This document shows, piece by piece, positions 1-5,271 of a stretch of DNA of 6,904 bases; within the stretch, counting starts at the first letter, position 1, and every line of letters starts with the position of its first letter. Both the position numbers and the translations under genes were made by a program. The notes beneath the pieces were generated by a model. That model was not told the origin of the DNA. It worked only from the letters and a program-made list of their open reading frames with translations, and did not search any database. The stretch covers positions 1-6,904 of the forward strand of contig JAKAZN010000098.1 of assembly GCA_021815835.1 (NCBI GenBank). Direction: 5' to 3'. This DNA is from Pseudomonadota bacterium (GTDB lineage Bacteria; Pseudomonadota; Alphaproteobacteria; Acetobacterales; Acetobacteraceae).

Positions 1-41
1 AAATGGGACGCACGGCAAAACGGGTCGTAACCACGCCGCCC
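1..41. other. Non-coding left edge
   Basis: These bases lie downstream of the CoA-transferase stop codon. I see no gene, no T-tract terminator and no clear hairpin in them. The transcript of the minus-strand cluster probably runs out of the window here. Confidence 0.5.
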
Positions 42-1250
42 CTACACCACCCCCTCGGCCCGTAGTGCCGCGATCGCCGCCGCATCATACCCGATCGCGC
101 CCAGCACCGCGTCCGTATCCGCCCCCGCCGCCGGGGCCAGCGTATCCAGCCGCCCGCCGCCATGCGCCATCTGGAATCCGGACCCCATCAGCCGCAACTT
201 CCCCCAGGGACTGTCCACACTCTGCAACACGCCGCGCGCAATCACCTGGGGATGATCGATGATCTCCTCGATCTTCCAGATCCCCGCGCAGGGCGCGCCC
301 GCATCGTTCAGCCGCCGCTCCCAGATCTTCGCGTCCGCCGCTTCCAGCGCCTCCTCGATGATCGCGCGCAGCGCCGCCTCATGCGTCTTGCGCTGGAACC
401 AGTCGCCGAAGCGCGGATCGTCGAACACCCGCGCGCAGCCGATCGTGGTCATCAGCGCGCGGTATTGCTTCTCGTCGTTCACCGCCAGCAGCAGGTAGCT
501 GTCGCGGGCGCGGAACAGATTGGCGGTGACCTTGCGGCTGACCGCCTGGTTGCCGGCCTGCTCCTGATGATGTCCCGCAACCGTGTAGTCCGCCACCTGC
601 GTGGTCAGGAACGCGAGGCTTGCTTCCAGCATCGAAACATCGATGCACTGCCCCAGCCCCGTCTGCGCGCGCTGGAACAGCGCCGAGGCAATCGCGAACG
701 CCCCGGTCGCGCCCGAGAGGATGTCGCACACCGCGAACCCCGCCCGCGTCGGGCCGGTCTCGGGATGGCCGGTGATCGCCATGATCCCCGACATCGCCTG
801 GAGCTTGCCGTCATACCCGGCCTCGTTGCTGGCCGGGCCGGTCTGGCCGAAACCCGAGATCGCGCAATAGATCAGGCGCGGGTTGACCGCCGACAGCGCC
901 GCGTAGCCCAGGCCCAACCGGTCCATCACGCCGGCGCGGAAATTCTCCATCACCACGTCCGCCCGCGCGGCCAGTTTCAGCGCGATCTCGCGCGCCGCCG
1001 GTTTTTGCAGATCGAGCGTCAGGCTTTGCTTGTTGCCGTTCACCGCGACGAAGGCCGAAGCCATGTTGCGTTCGGCCCATTCGCGCGACAGCGGCGTGCG
1101 GCGCATGTCCTCGCCGCCCTGGCGTTCGATCTTGATGACCTCGGCGCCCAGCAGCGCAAGCTGGTAGCTGGCGTAGGGACCCGCCAGAACCTGGGTGAAA
1201 TCGAGAATCCGCACGCCCTCGAACGGGCGGCGCTGCTCCGGCGGCGTCAT
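42..1250 (-). CDS. CaiB/BaiF family (class III) CoA-transferase
   Basis: The product is a 402-aa protein, the usual length for class III CoA-transferases, which move CoA between acyl-CoA and a free acid through an aspartyl-CoA thioester; it should be cytoplasmic. Seen in the sequence: the N-terminal signature GVRILDFTQVLAGPYAS (residues 12-28), LGAEVIKIE (34-42), the ADVVMENFRAGVMDRLGLGY stretch (97-116), NPRLIYCAISGFGQTGP (123-139), GYDGKLQAMSG (145-155), and the candidate catalytic aspartate D176 in AVCDILSGATG (173-183). The second domain (about 200-340) carries the family pattern QCIDVSMLEA and the late DHPQVIARG (332-340). The start at 1250 gives the normal N-terminus; reading further upstream only adds sequence in the wrong frame of the preceding gene. 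That gene's stop overlaps this start as ATGA and no Shine-Dalgarno is visible, so translation is probably coupled. Substrates within the family (oxalate, carnitine, succinate, mesaconate, bile acids) cannot be told apart by eye. Confidence 0.95.
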   Translation of the reverse strand: MTPPEQRRPFEGVRILDFTQVLAGPYASYQLALLGAEVIKIERQGGEDMRRTPLSREWAERNMASAFVAVNGNKQSLTLDLQKPAAREIALKLAARADVVMENFRAGVMDRLGLGYAALSAVNPRLIYCAISGFGQTGPASNEAGYDGKLQAMSGIMAITGHPETGPTRAGFAVCDILSGATGAFAIASALFQRAQTGLGQCIDVSMLEASLAFLTTQVADYTVAGHHQEQAGNQAVSRKVTANLFRARDSYLLLAVNDEKQYRALMTTIGCARVFDDPRFGDWFQRKTHEAALRAIIEEALEAADAKIWERRLNDAGAPCAGIWKIEEIIDHPQVIARGVLQSVDSPWGKLRLMGSGFQMAHGGGRLDTLAPAAGADTDAVLGAIGYDAAAIAALRAEGVV

Positions 1251-2185
1251 GCGGCGCGGACCGCGCGGTTGGGGCGGGCCAGTTCCTTCTGCCGGTCGAA
1301 TTCGGCGCGCCGGCGGGCGAGTTCGTCGGCGCCGATCTGTTCCAGGTTCAGGTAATCCAGCTTCCATTTGCCGTCCGCGTTCCAGCGGAGCGGGGATTGC
1401 ATGGTGGTCCGCGGCCCGGCGGCGGATTCCAGCACCCTTAGCGCATGTTCCAGCGTCTGGTCCTGGGAAGCGACATCGTGCGGGCGGCCGGCGCTGTTGC
1501 CGAGCGGGAAATCGCTGAACAGGAAGCGCGGCACGGCGGCGTGCTCGACGATGTCCTTGGCGCAGCCCATCAGCACCGTGGGAATCCCATTCGCTTCCAG
1601 ATGCCGCGCGGTGAGCGCGCAGGTCTGGTGGCAGACCGGGCAATTGGGCACCACGATCGCGACGTCCACCTGGTCTTCGCGCAGCCGGGCGAGAAGCTCG
1701 GGCGCGTCGGTCTCGATCGTGACGCGGTGGGAGCGGTTGGTGGGCGCGCCATGGAAGCGCGGCGCCACCGCCCCGATCCGCCCGGAGGCCGCGGCGCGGC
1801 GCAGCGCTTGCAGCGGGAACCAGGTGTTGGAATCGGTCGCGGTGGTGTGGGTGCGGTCGTAGCCGATATGGGAGATGCGCAGATCGTGATCGTGCGCGGT
1901 GTCGCCGGAATAGACCTGATAGAACTTGGCGCTGCCGTTATACGGCGCCCCCGGCCCCTGATCGCCCTTGTCGGGCTGGTAGGGCGCGGCGGTGGTCACG
2001 ATCGCCACGCGGCTGCGTCCGAGCGGCTTCGCCAGGGCCGTGAACGGCGCGGCCAGATGATGCGCCCAGCGATACGGCGTGGTGTAGCCGATCGCGGCGT
2101 AATAGGCGCGGGTGCGCGCCATGTAGGGGATGGGGGAATCGTAATCGGGCGCAAAGCCCAGCAGCGCATCCAGGTCGTGATCCAT
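1247..2185 (-). CDS. GrdB-like (glycine/sarcosine/betaine/proline reductase selenoprotein B family) protein, cysteine form
   Basis: The product has 312 aa and no signal peptide or membrane segment. Recognisable features are the N-terminal segment with DYDSPIPYMARTRAYYAAIGY (residues 14-34), AIVTTAAPY (61-69), and HIGYDRTHTTATDSNTWFPL (106-125). The central strand VAIVVPNCPVCHQTCALTAR (175-194) holds C182-x2-C185-x3-C189, followed by EANGIPTVLMGCAKDIVEH (197-215) and PRFLFSDFPLGNSAGRPHD (219-237). The last block is the family hallmark that led me to the GrdB/PrdB group. In clostridial reductases the catalytic site is a selenocysteine in a U-x2-C setting; here the corresponding position appears to be cysteine and the frame has no internal TGA. 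Classic GrdB is larger (over 400 aa), so this is a shorter, probably diverged form whose reaction is unknown. An ATG at 2197 is also in frame, but the one at 2185 has GGAGG five bases upstream. The stop overlaps the CoA-transferase start by 4 nt, suggesting the two act in one pathway. Confidence 0.8.
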   Translation of the reverse strand: MDHDLDALLGFAPDYDSPIPYMARTRAYYAAIGYTTPYRWAHHLAAPFTALAKPLGRSRVAIVTTAAPYQPDKGDQGPGAPYNGSAKFYQVYSGDTAHDHDLRISHIGYDRTHTTATDSNTWFPLQALRRAAASGRIGAVAPRFHGAPTNRSHRVTIETDAPELLARLREDQVDVAIVVPNCPVCHQTCALTARHLEANGIPTVLMGCAKDIVEHAAVPRFLFSDFPLGNSAGRPHDVASQDQTLEHALRVLESAAGPRTTMQSPLRWNADGKWKLDYLNLEQIGADELARRRAEFDRQKELARPNRAVRAA

Positions 2186-2190
2186 CCTAT

Positions 2191-2195
2191 CCTCC
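2191..2195 (-). promoter_or_regulatory. Ribosome binding site of the GrdB-like gene
   Basis: GGAGG on the minus strand lies 5 nt before the ATG at 2185. It decides for this start over the in-frame ATG at 2197, which immediately precedes the motif. Confidence 0.75.
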
Positions 2196-2282
2196 ATCGG
2201 CCGGCAGAATCGTCGCACGCGGGGCGGCGGGATCGCAAGCGGCGCGAGCGGCCGGGTGTCGGCGCCGGTGCGGGGCGGACCG

Positions 2283-3107
2283 TCAGAACGAAGCGAACCC
2301 ACCCGCCAGCGCCACCCCCGCCACCAGCAGCGCCACCCCGCTCGCGCGCGCAACCCACCTCCCGCCCGGCGTCAGCTTCTCGACCAGCACCAGCACCCCA
2401 AGCCCCGCGACCCACACCAGGTTCATCGCCCCCACCGCGAACAACACCGCCATCAGCGCCCAGCAGCAGCCCAGGCACACCACCCCGTGCCGCGCGCCCA
2501 TGCAGAGCGCCCCGCCGACCCCGTCGCGCCAGTGCGCGAGCAGGAAGCCCAGCGGCGAACGGCAACGCCCGAGGCAGGCCAGCTTGAGCGGGCTCAGCTG
2601 GTACAGCCCCGCGGCGACGAACACCGCCCCGCCCGGCACCGGCCCCATCCGCCCGTCCATCCCGCCGATCAGCCCGCCGCGCGCCAGGCCCCATTGCGCC
2701 AGCGCCGCGACCGCCGAGAACCCCGTCCACACCGCCAGATACCCGGCGACGAACGCCGCCAGCTTCAGGCTCCCGCCGCCGCGCACAGGTCGCGACCGGT
2801 GCACGCGCGCAACGGTCAGGATCATCGGCGCCGCGCTCGGCAGCATCATCGCGGGCATCATCACCGCCCACATGGCAAAGCCGAGCGCGAGATCCGCGAC
2901 CGTCGCTTGCGCCGGGGCCATCGCCATCCCCGCCATGCCCGCCGCCATCATGCCGCGCCCGATCGGGCCCAGCGCGAGCCAGGCGAGCCCGGTCAGCGCC
3001 GCCAGCGCCGCGAGCACGCCCGCCCGGGTGACCCGGCCGAGACCCCGCGCCCCCGCCGGGGCCTCAGGCGGCCCAGGCGAAGGGGGCGAAATGACCGTTA
3101 TTGCCAT
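2283..3107 (-). CDS. DUF2182 family integral membrane protein (putative metal-binding)
   Basis: The product has 274 aa and about six to seven hydrophobic segments (roughly residues 29-48, 70-95, 114-137, 158-173, 208-226, 227-244, 254-272), so it should sit in the inner membrane. Family signatures seen: FAMWAVMMPAMMLPSAAPM (77-95), LYQLSPLKLACLGRCRSPLGF (168-188) with C178 and C182, and CLGCCWALMAVLFAVGAMNL (211-230) with C211, C214 and C215. The loop after the first helix (51-66) is methionine-rich (M53, M54, M58, M61, M63), and more methionines line the second helix. Such Met/Cys enrichment suits soft-metal binding, possibly Cu(I); COG5486 calls this group predicted metal-binding, but its role is not established. 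The start at 3107 lies inside the 3' end of the DUF1326 gene (44-nt overlap) and has no evident Shine-Dalgarno. No other ATG, GTG or TTG occurs before V31 inside the first helix, so I keep it. DUF1326 and DUF2182 genes are often neighbours, which supports a joint function. Confidence 0.9.
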   Translation of the reverse strand: MAITVISPPSPGPPEAPAGARGLGRVTRAGVLAALAALTGLAWLALGPIGRGMMAAGMAGMAMAPAQATVADLALGFAMWAVMMPAMMLPSAAPMILTVARVHRSRPVRGGGSLKLAAFVAGYLAVWTGFSAVAALAQWGLARGGLIGGMDGRMGPVPGGAVFVAAGLYQLSPLKLACLGRCRSPLGFLLAHWRDGVGGALCMGARHGVVCLGCCWALMAVLFAVGAMNLVWVAGLGVLVLVEKLTPGGRWVARASGVALLVAGVALAGGFASF

Positions 3108-3687
3108 GCCGGTTCAGATCGAGGTCGAGACCAAATCCCTCCACCCGCAGCCGCGAGGCCCGCGCCAGCGCCAGCCGCCGTCCGGCGGGGTGGGAGGTGT
3201 TGTCGAGGTAGAACGGCTCGCCCGAGCCGTTGCGGGAGGCAACGCCGGCGATCTCGAACGTCACGATATCCGGAATCTCCACCGACCGGCGCAACCCGTC
3301 CATCACGATCCGGATCGGCTTGGTGGCGATGCCGCGGAAATCGCTCACCAGCGCCTTGCGGATCGCGCCCGGCGGGCCGCCCGCCTCGCCGGCGACGATG
3401 GCGGCCAGCGCGGCACCTTGCGCCGCGTCCGCCCGTTCATCGACCACGCCGGCAAACACCCAGTTGCCGTCGGCCATCACGCGGCCGGAGCGGATGACGA
3501 GGGCGAAGGAAAGCCCATCCAGACGGGTCGCGCCGTGACGCCCCTCGGCGATGCGGAACACCATGATCGCGACGCAGTGCTCCTGCGTCGCCGGACCCTG
3601 CGGGTTGGTATAGATGCAGGGGCAGAGATAGTCGCAGTTGCAGCTTTCCATGTAGTCGCCGCGCAATTGCCAGAGCGGATCCGCCAT
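3064..3687 (-). CDS. DUF1326 domain-containing protein
   Basis: The product is a 207-aa soluble protein with no signal peptide, of typical length for DUF1326. It starts with WQLRGDYMESCNCDYLCPC (residues 6-24), which holds the family motif C16-x-C18-x3-C22-x-C24, plus C38 further on. The middle contains DGNWVFAGVVDERADAAQ (73-90), a pattern in which the domain compares small-molecule or metal sites in related members, and the C-terminus ends in the conserved GNNGHFAPFAW (195-205). The four clustered cysteines suggest a metal or redox centre; no experimental function is known to me. The start at 3687 is fixed by AGGAGG five bases upstream. The 3' end overlaps the DUF2182 start by 44 nt, so the two proteins are very likely made together. 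The dioxygenase gene lies 91 nt upstream on the same strand and may share the transcript. Confidence 0.92.
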   Translation of the reverse strand: MADPLWQLRGDYMESCNCDYLCPCIYTNPQGPATQEHCVAIMVFRIAEGRHGATRLDGLSFALVIRSGRVMADGNWVFAGVVDERADAAQGAALAAIVAGEAGGPPGAIRKALVSDFRGIATKPIRIVMDGLRRSVEIPDIVTFEIAGVASRNGSGEPFYLDNTSHPAGRRLALARASRLRVEGFGLDLDLNRHGNNGHFAPFAWAA

Positions 3688-3692
3688 CGCTT

Positions 3693-3698
3693 CCTCCT
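3693..3698 (-). promoter_or_regulatory. Strong ribosome binding site of the DUF1326 gene
   Basis: AGGAGG on the minus strand is 5 nt before the ATG at 3687. It is the best Shine-Dalgarno match in the window and points to independent, strong translation initiation of the DUF1326/DUF2182 pair. Confidence 0.8.
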
Positions 3699-3778
3699 CG
3701 CGTTGTGCCGTCGCGCGTGTGCCGCGCAGCGATGCCGCGCCGGGGCCAGGCGGCCCGCAAGGCGGCGCGTCCGCCCCG

Positions 3779-4657
3779 CTACGCCGCCTGCTCCAGGCTC
3801 GAAACCCCGTCCGAAACCGTCGTCCGGCGCATGTCGCGCGGCACCGTCATGTCGTAGGGCCGCGCCCGGTGCAACGTGCAGCGATCGTCCCAGATCACCA
3901 GATCATGCAGCCGCCAGGTGTGGGAATAGACGAAGCGGCGCTGCGTCGCGTGCTCCATCAGATCGAGCAGCAGCATCCGCGCCTCCGGCAGCGCCATCCC
4001 GCGGATCGACCCGGCATGGGAAGCCAGATAGAGCGTCTTGCGTCCCGATCCGGGATGGGTGCGCACCAGACGCTGCGGTACCGGTTGCAACCGTTCCCGC
4101 TCCTCGGCCGCGAAATCGGTGAACCCGATCGTGGCCCGCGAATGCAGCAGCGAGTGTTCCGCGACCAGCCCCTCGATCCGCCCGCGCATCGCCGGATCGA
4201 GCGCATCCCAGGCGGCGCGCAGATCGGCGAACTCCGTCTCCCCGCCCGCGCCCGGGATCGCGCGCGCCGACAGCAGCGAATAGCGCGCCGGGATCGCCTT
4301 GAAGGAACTGTCGGTGTGCCAGAGCCGGTTGCCCAGCCCGTTCATCCGCCGCCGGTCGTCCGCGGCCAGCACCTGGTTGCGTTCGTCCAGGTTCGACACA
4401 TCCGACAGATGCAGATCGATCCGCGCCTTGTGGCCGGGCCGGAACGCCTTCACCGTGGTCTCCAGAATCCCCAGCCGTTCGCTGAAGGCGATCTGCTGCG
4501 CGTCGGTCAGGTCCTGGCCCGGCAGCACCAGCACGGCGTAGCGGTCGAGCGCGGCCACCAGTTCCGCGACAGCTTCGGCCTCCAGCGGCGCGGTCAGGTC
4601 GATGCCCGTCGCCGCGGCCACGAACAGCGGATGCAGCGGGCGGAGCGTGAGAGCCAT
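3779..4657 (-). CDS. TauD/TfdA family Fe(II)/2-oxoglutarate-dependent dioxygenase
   Basis: The product is a 292-aa cytoplasmic enzyme, close in length to TfdA (2,4-dichlorophenoxyacetate dioxygenase). These enzymes use Fe(II), O2 and 2-oxoglutarate to hydroxylate a carbon next to a heteroatom, which then splits off. The metal triad is visible: H114 and D116 in NRLWHTDSSFK, and H263 in CTLHRARPYD. T141 (GGETEFAD) lies 27 residues after H114, as in TauD, where the equivalent Thr contacts 2-oxoglutarate. R274 and R278 lie 11 and 15 residues after H263, matching the TauD arginines for 2-oxoglutarate and for the acidic group of the substrate. The N-terminal PLHPLFVAAATGIDL and the blocks VRTHPGSGRKTLYLASHAG (198-216) and EHATQRRFVYSHTWR (235-249) resemble TfdA and TfdA-alpha more than TauD. 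The substrate is likely an acid (aryloxyalkanoate, sulfonate or similar) but is not proven. The start at 4657 has GGGAGG eight bases upstream; an in-frame ATG at 4714 lacks this support. Confidence 0.94.
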   Translation of the reverse strand: MALTLRPLHPLFVAAATGIDLTAPLEAEAVAELVAALDRYAVLVLPGQDLTDAQQIAFSERLGILETTVKAFRPGHKARIDLHLSDVSNLDERNQVLAADDRRRMNGLGNRLWHTDSSFKAIPARYSLLSARAIPGAGGETEFADLRAAWDALDPAMRGRIEGLVAEHSLLHSRATIGFTDFAAEERERLQPVPQRLVRTHPGSGRKTLYLASHAGSIRGMALPEARMLLLDLMEHATQRRFVYSHTWRLHDLVIWDDRCTLHRARPYDMTVPRDMRRTTVSDGVSSLEQAA

Positions 4658-4665
4658 GGCGGTTT

Positions 4666-4671
4666 CCTCCC
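4666..4671 (-). promoter_or_regulatory. Ribosome binding site of the dioxygenase gene
   Basis: GGGAGG on the minus strand lies 8 nt before the ATG at 4657 and selects this start rather than the upstream in-frame ATG at 4714. Confidence 0.7.
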
Positions 4672-4746
4672 TGGGTCCGGACGCAGCCTCGCGCCGCCGC
4701 GCCGGTGGCGTCAACCGCGCCGCCGGGGCAGGATGCCACGGGCACC

Positions 4747-4753
4747 GGGAGAG
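4747..4753 (+). promoter_or_regulatory. Ribosome binding site of the Nudix gene
   Basis: GGGAGAG lies 7 nt before a GTG codon at 4761. It supports this GTG as the start. The in-frame ATG codons further upstream would run through the divergent promoter region and the 5' end of the dioxygenase gene. Confidence 0.55.
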
Positions 4754-4760
4754 TTCGAAC

Positions 4761-5255
4761 GTGGCGGATCAGATCGCAACCGAAGCGGCGACGGGCGAAG
4801 CGGCGACGGGCGAAGCGGCGACGGGGCGCGAATACCCGCCCCGCCCGATCGTCGGCATCGGCATCGTCGTGCTCAAGGGCAACGACGTGCTGCTGATCCA
4901 GCGCGCCAAGCCGCCCAATATCGGCAGCTGGAGCCTGCCCGGCGGCGCGCAGGAACTGGGCGAGACGGTGGAACAGGCCGCGCGGCGCGAGCTGGAGGAG
5001 GAGACCGGCGTCACCGTCGGCGCGCTGCATCTGGTTGCCGTGGTCGATAACATCCGCCCCGATCCCGACGGGCGCCCGCGCTACCACTACACCATCATCG
5101 ACTACGCCGCCCGCTGGGAAGCGGGCGAGCCGCGCGCCGCATCGGATGTGGGCGCGGCGATCTGGGCGCCGATGGACGCGCTGGAACCGTACCGGCTCTG
5201 GGACCAGGCGCATCTCGTCATCGCGCGCGCCCGCGCGCTGCTCGGCGCCGGTTGA
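4761..5255 (+). CDS. Nudix hydrolase
   Basis: Starting from GTG at 4761 the product has 164 aa. It is a soluble pyrophosphohydrolase that would cleave nucleoside diphosphates linked to another moiety. The Nudix box GX5EX7REUXEEXGU is complete and perfect: G62, E68, R76-E77, E80-E81, G83, V84, so the Mg2+-binding glutamates are all there. Before it lies the strand IVGIGIVVLKGNDVLLIQRA (30-49), and after it RYHYTIIDYAARW (107-119), a layout like COG1051 ADP-ribose pyrophosphatase-type members; the exact substrate is unknown. Residues 8-22 are three exact EAATG repeats, a low-complexity tail outside the domain. The Nudix fold itself begins at about residue 28, so the true start could vary within the tail without affecting the enzyme. 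It is the only plus-strand gene, divergent from the dioxygenase and convergent with the permease, and may be a housecleaning gene unrelated to the neighbouring cluster. Confidence 0.93.
   Translation: MADQIATEAATGEAATGEAATGREYPPRPIVGIGIVVLKGNDVLLIQRAKPPNIGSWSLPGGAQELGETVEQAARRELEEETGVTVGALHLVAVVDNIRPDPDGRPRYHYTIIDYAARWEAGEPRAASDVGAAIWAPMDALEPYRLWDQAHLVIARARALLGAG
4781..4825 (+). repeat. Three perfect 15-bp tandem repeats inside the Nudix gene
   Basis: The unit CGAAGCGGCGACGGG occurs three times in a row without mismatch (4781-4795, 4796-4810, 4811-4825). The unit length is a multiple of three, so gain or loss of copies changes the number of EAATG pentapeptides near the N-terminus without shifting the frame. 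Confidence 0.97.
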
Positions 5256-5265
5256 CCGGACGCCG
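5243..5265. terminator. Possible bidirectional terminator hairpin between convergent genes
   Basis: CGGCG-CCGG, loop TTGA, CCGG, one bulged A, CGCCG forms a 9-bp all-GC stem. The loop contains the Nudix stop codon, and the structure sits 7 nt before the end of the convergent permease gene. No T-tract follows on either strand, so it is at best a weak or factor-assisted terminator, or an mRNA end-protecting hairpin. Confidence 0.35.
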
Positions 5266-5271
5266 CGCGCG

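Larger units (their letters stand above)
4658..4760. promoter_or_regulatory. Divergent intergenic region, dioxygenase / Nudix
   Basis: This 103-nt gap separates the divergent starts of the dioxygenase and Nudix genes, so it should hold promoters for both. I cannot pick out convincing -35/-10 boxes. Within it, CCGGTGGCG (4702-4710) and CGCCGCCGG (4718-4726) form an inverted repeat of 9 bp with one mismatch and a 7-nt spacer. It could be an operator, but such repeats arise readily by chance at this GC content. Confidence 0.4.

Noticed and set aside
1247..2185. Selenocysteine (in-frame TGA) in the GrdB-like gene
   Set aside because: The frame is open from start to its terminal TGA, and the candidate active-site positions are ordinary cysteine codons.
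1445..2587. 380-codon plus-strand open frame opposite the GrdB-like gene
   Set aside because: It is an antisense shadow with a Pro/Arg/Ala-rich second half and no domain. The minus strand has a good ribosome binding site and family motifs.
3761..3775. GGCGG-CGCGT-CCGCC stem just after the dioxygenase stop codon as a terminator
   Set aside because: The stem is only 5 bp with no T-tract on the minus strand; in DNA this GC-rich such stems are expected by chance.
2256..4122. Long plus-strand open frames (413 and 540 codons) opposite the DUF2182, DUF1326 and dioxygenase genes
   Set aside because: They are Pro/Arg/Ala-rich and low in complexity, and they cross several well-supported minus-strand genes and their gaps. 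High GC makes stop codons rare in the antisense frames.
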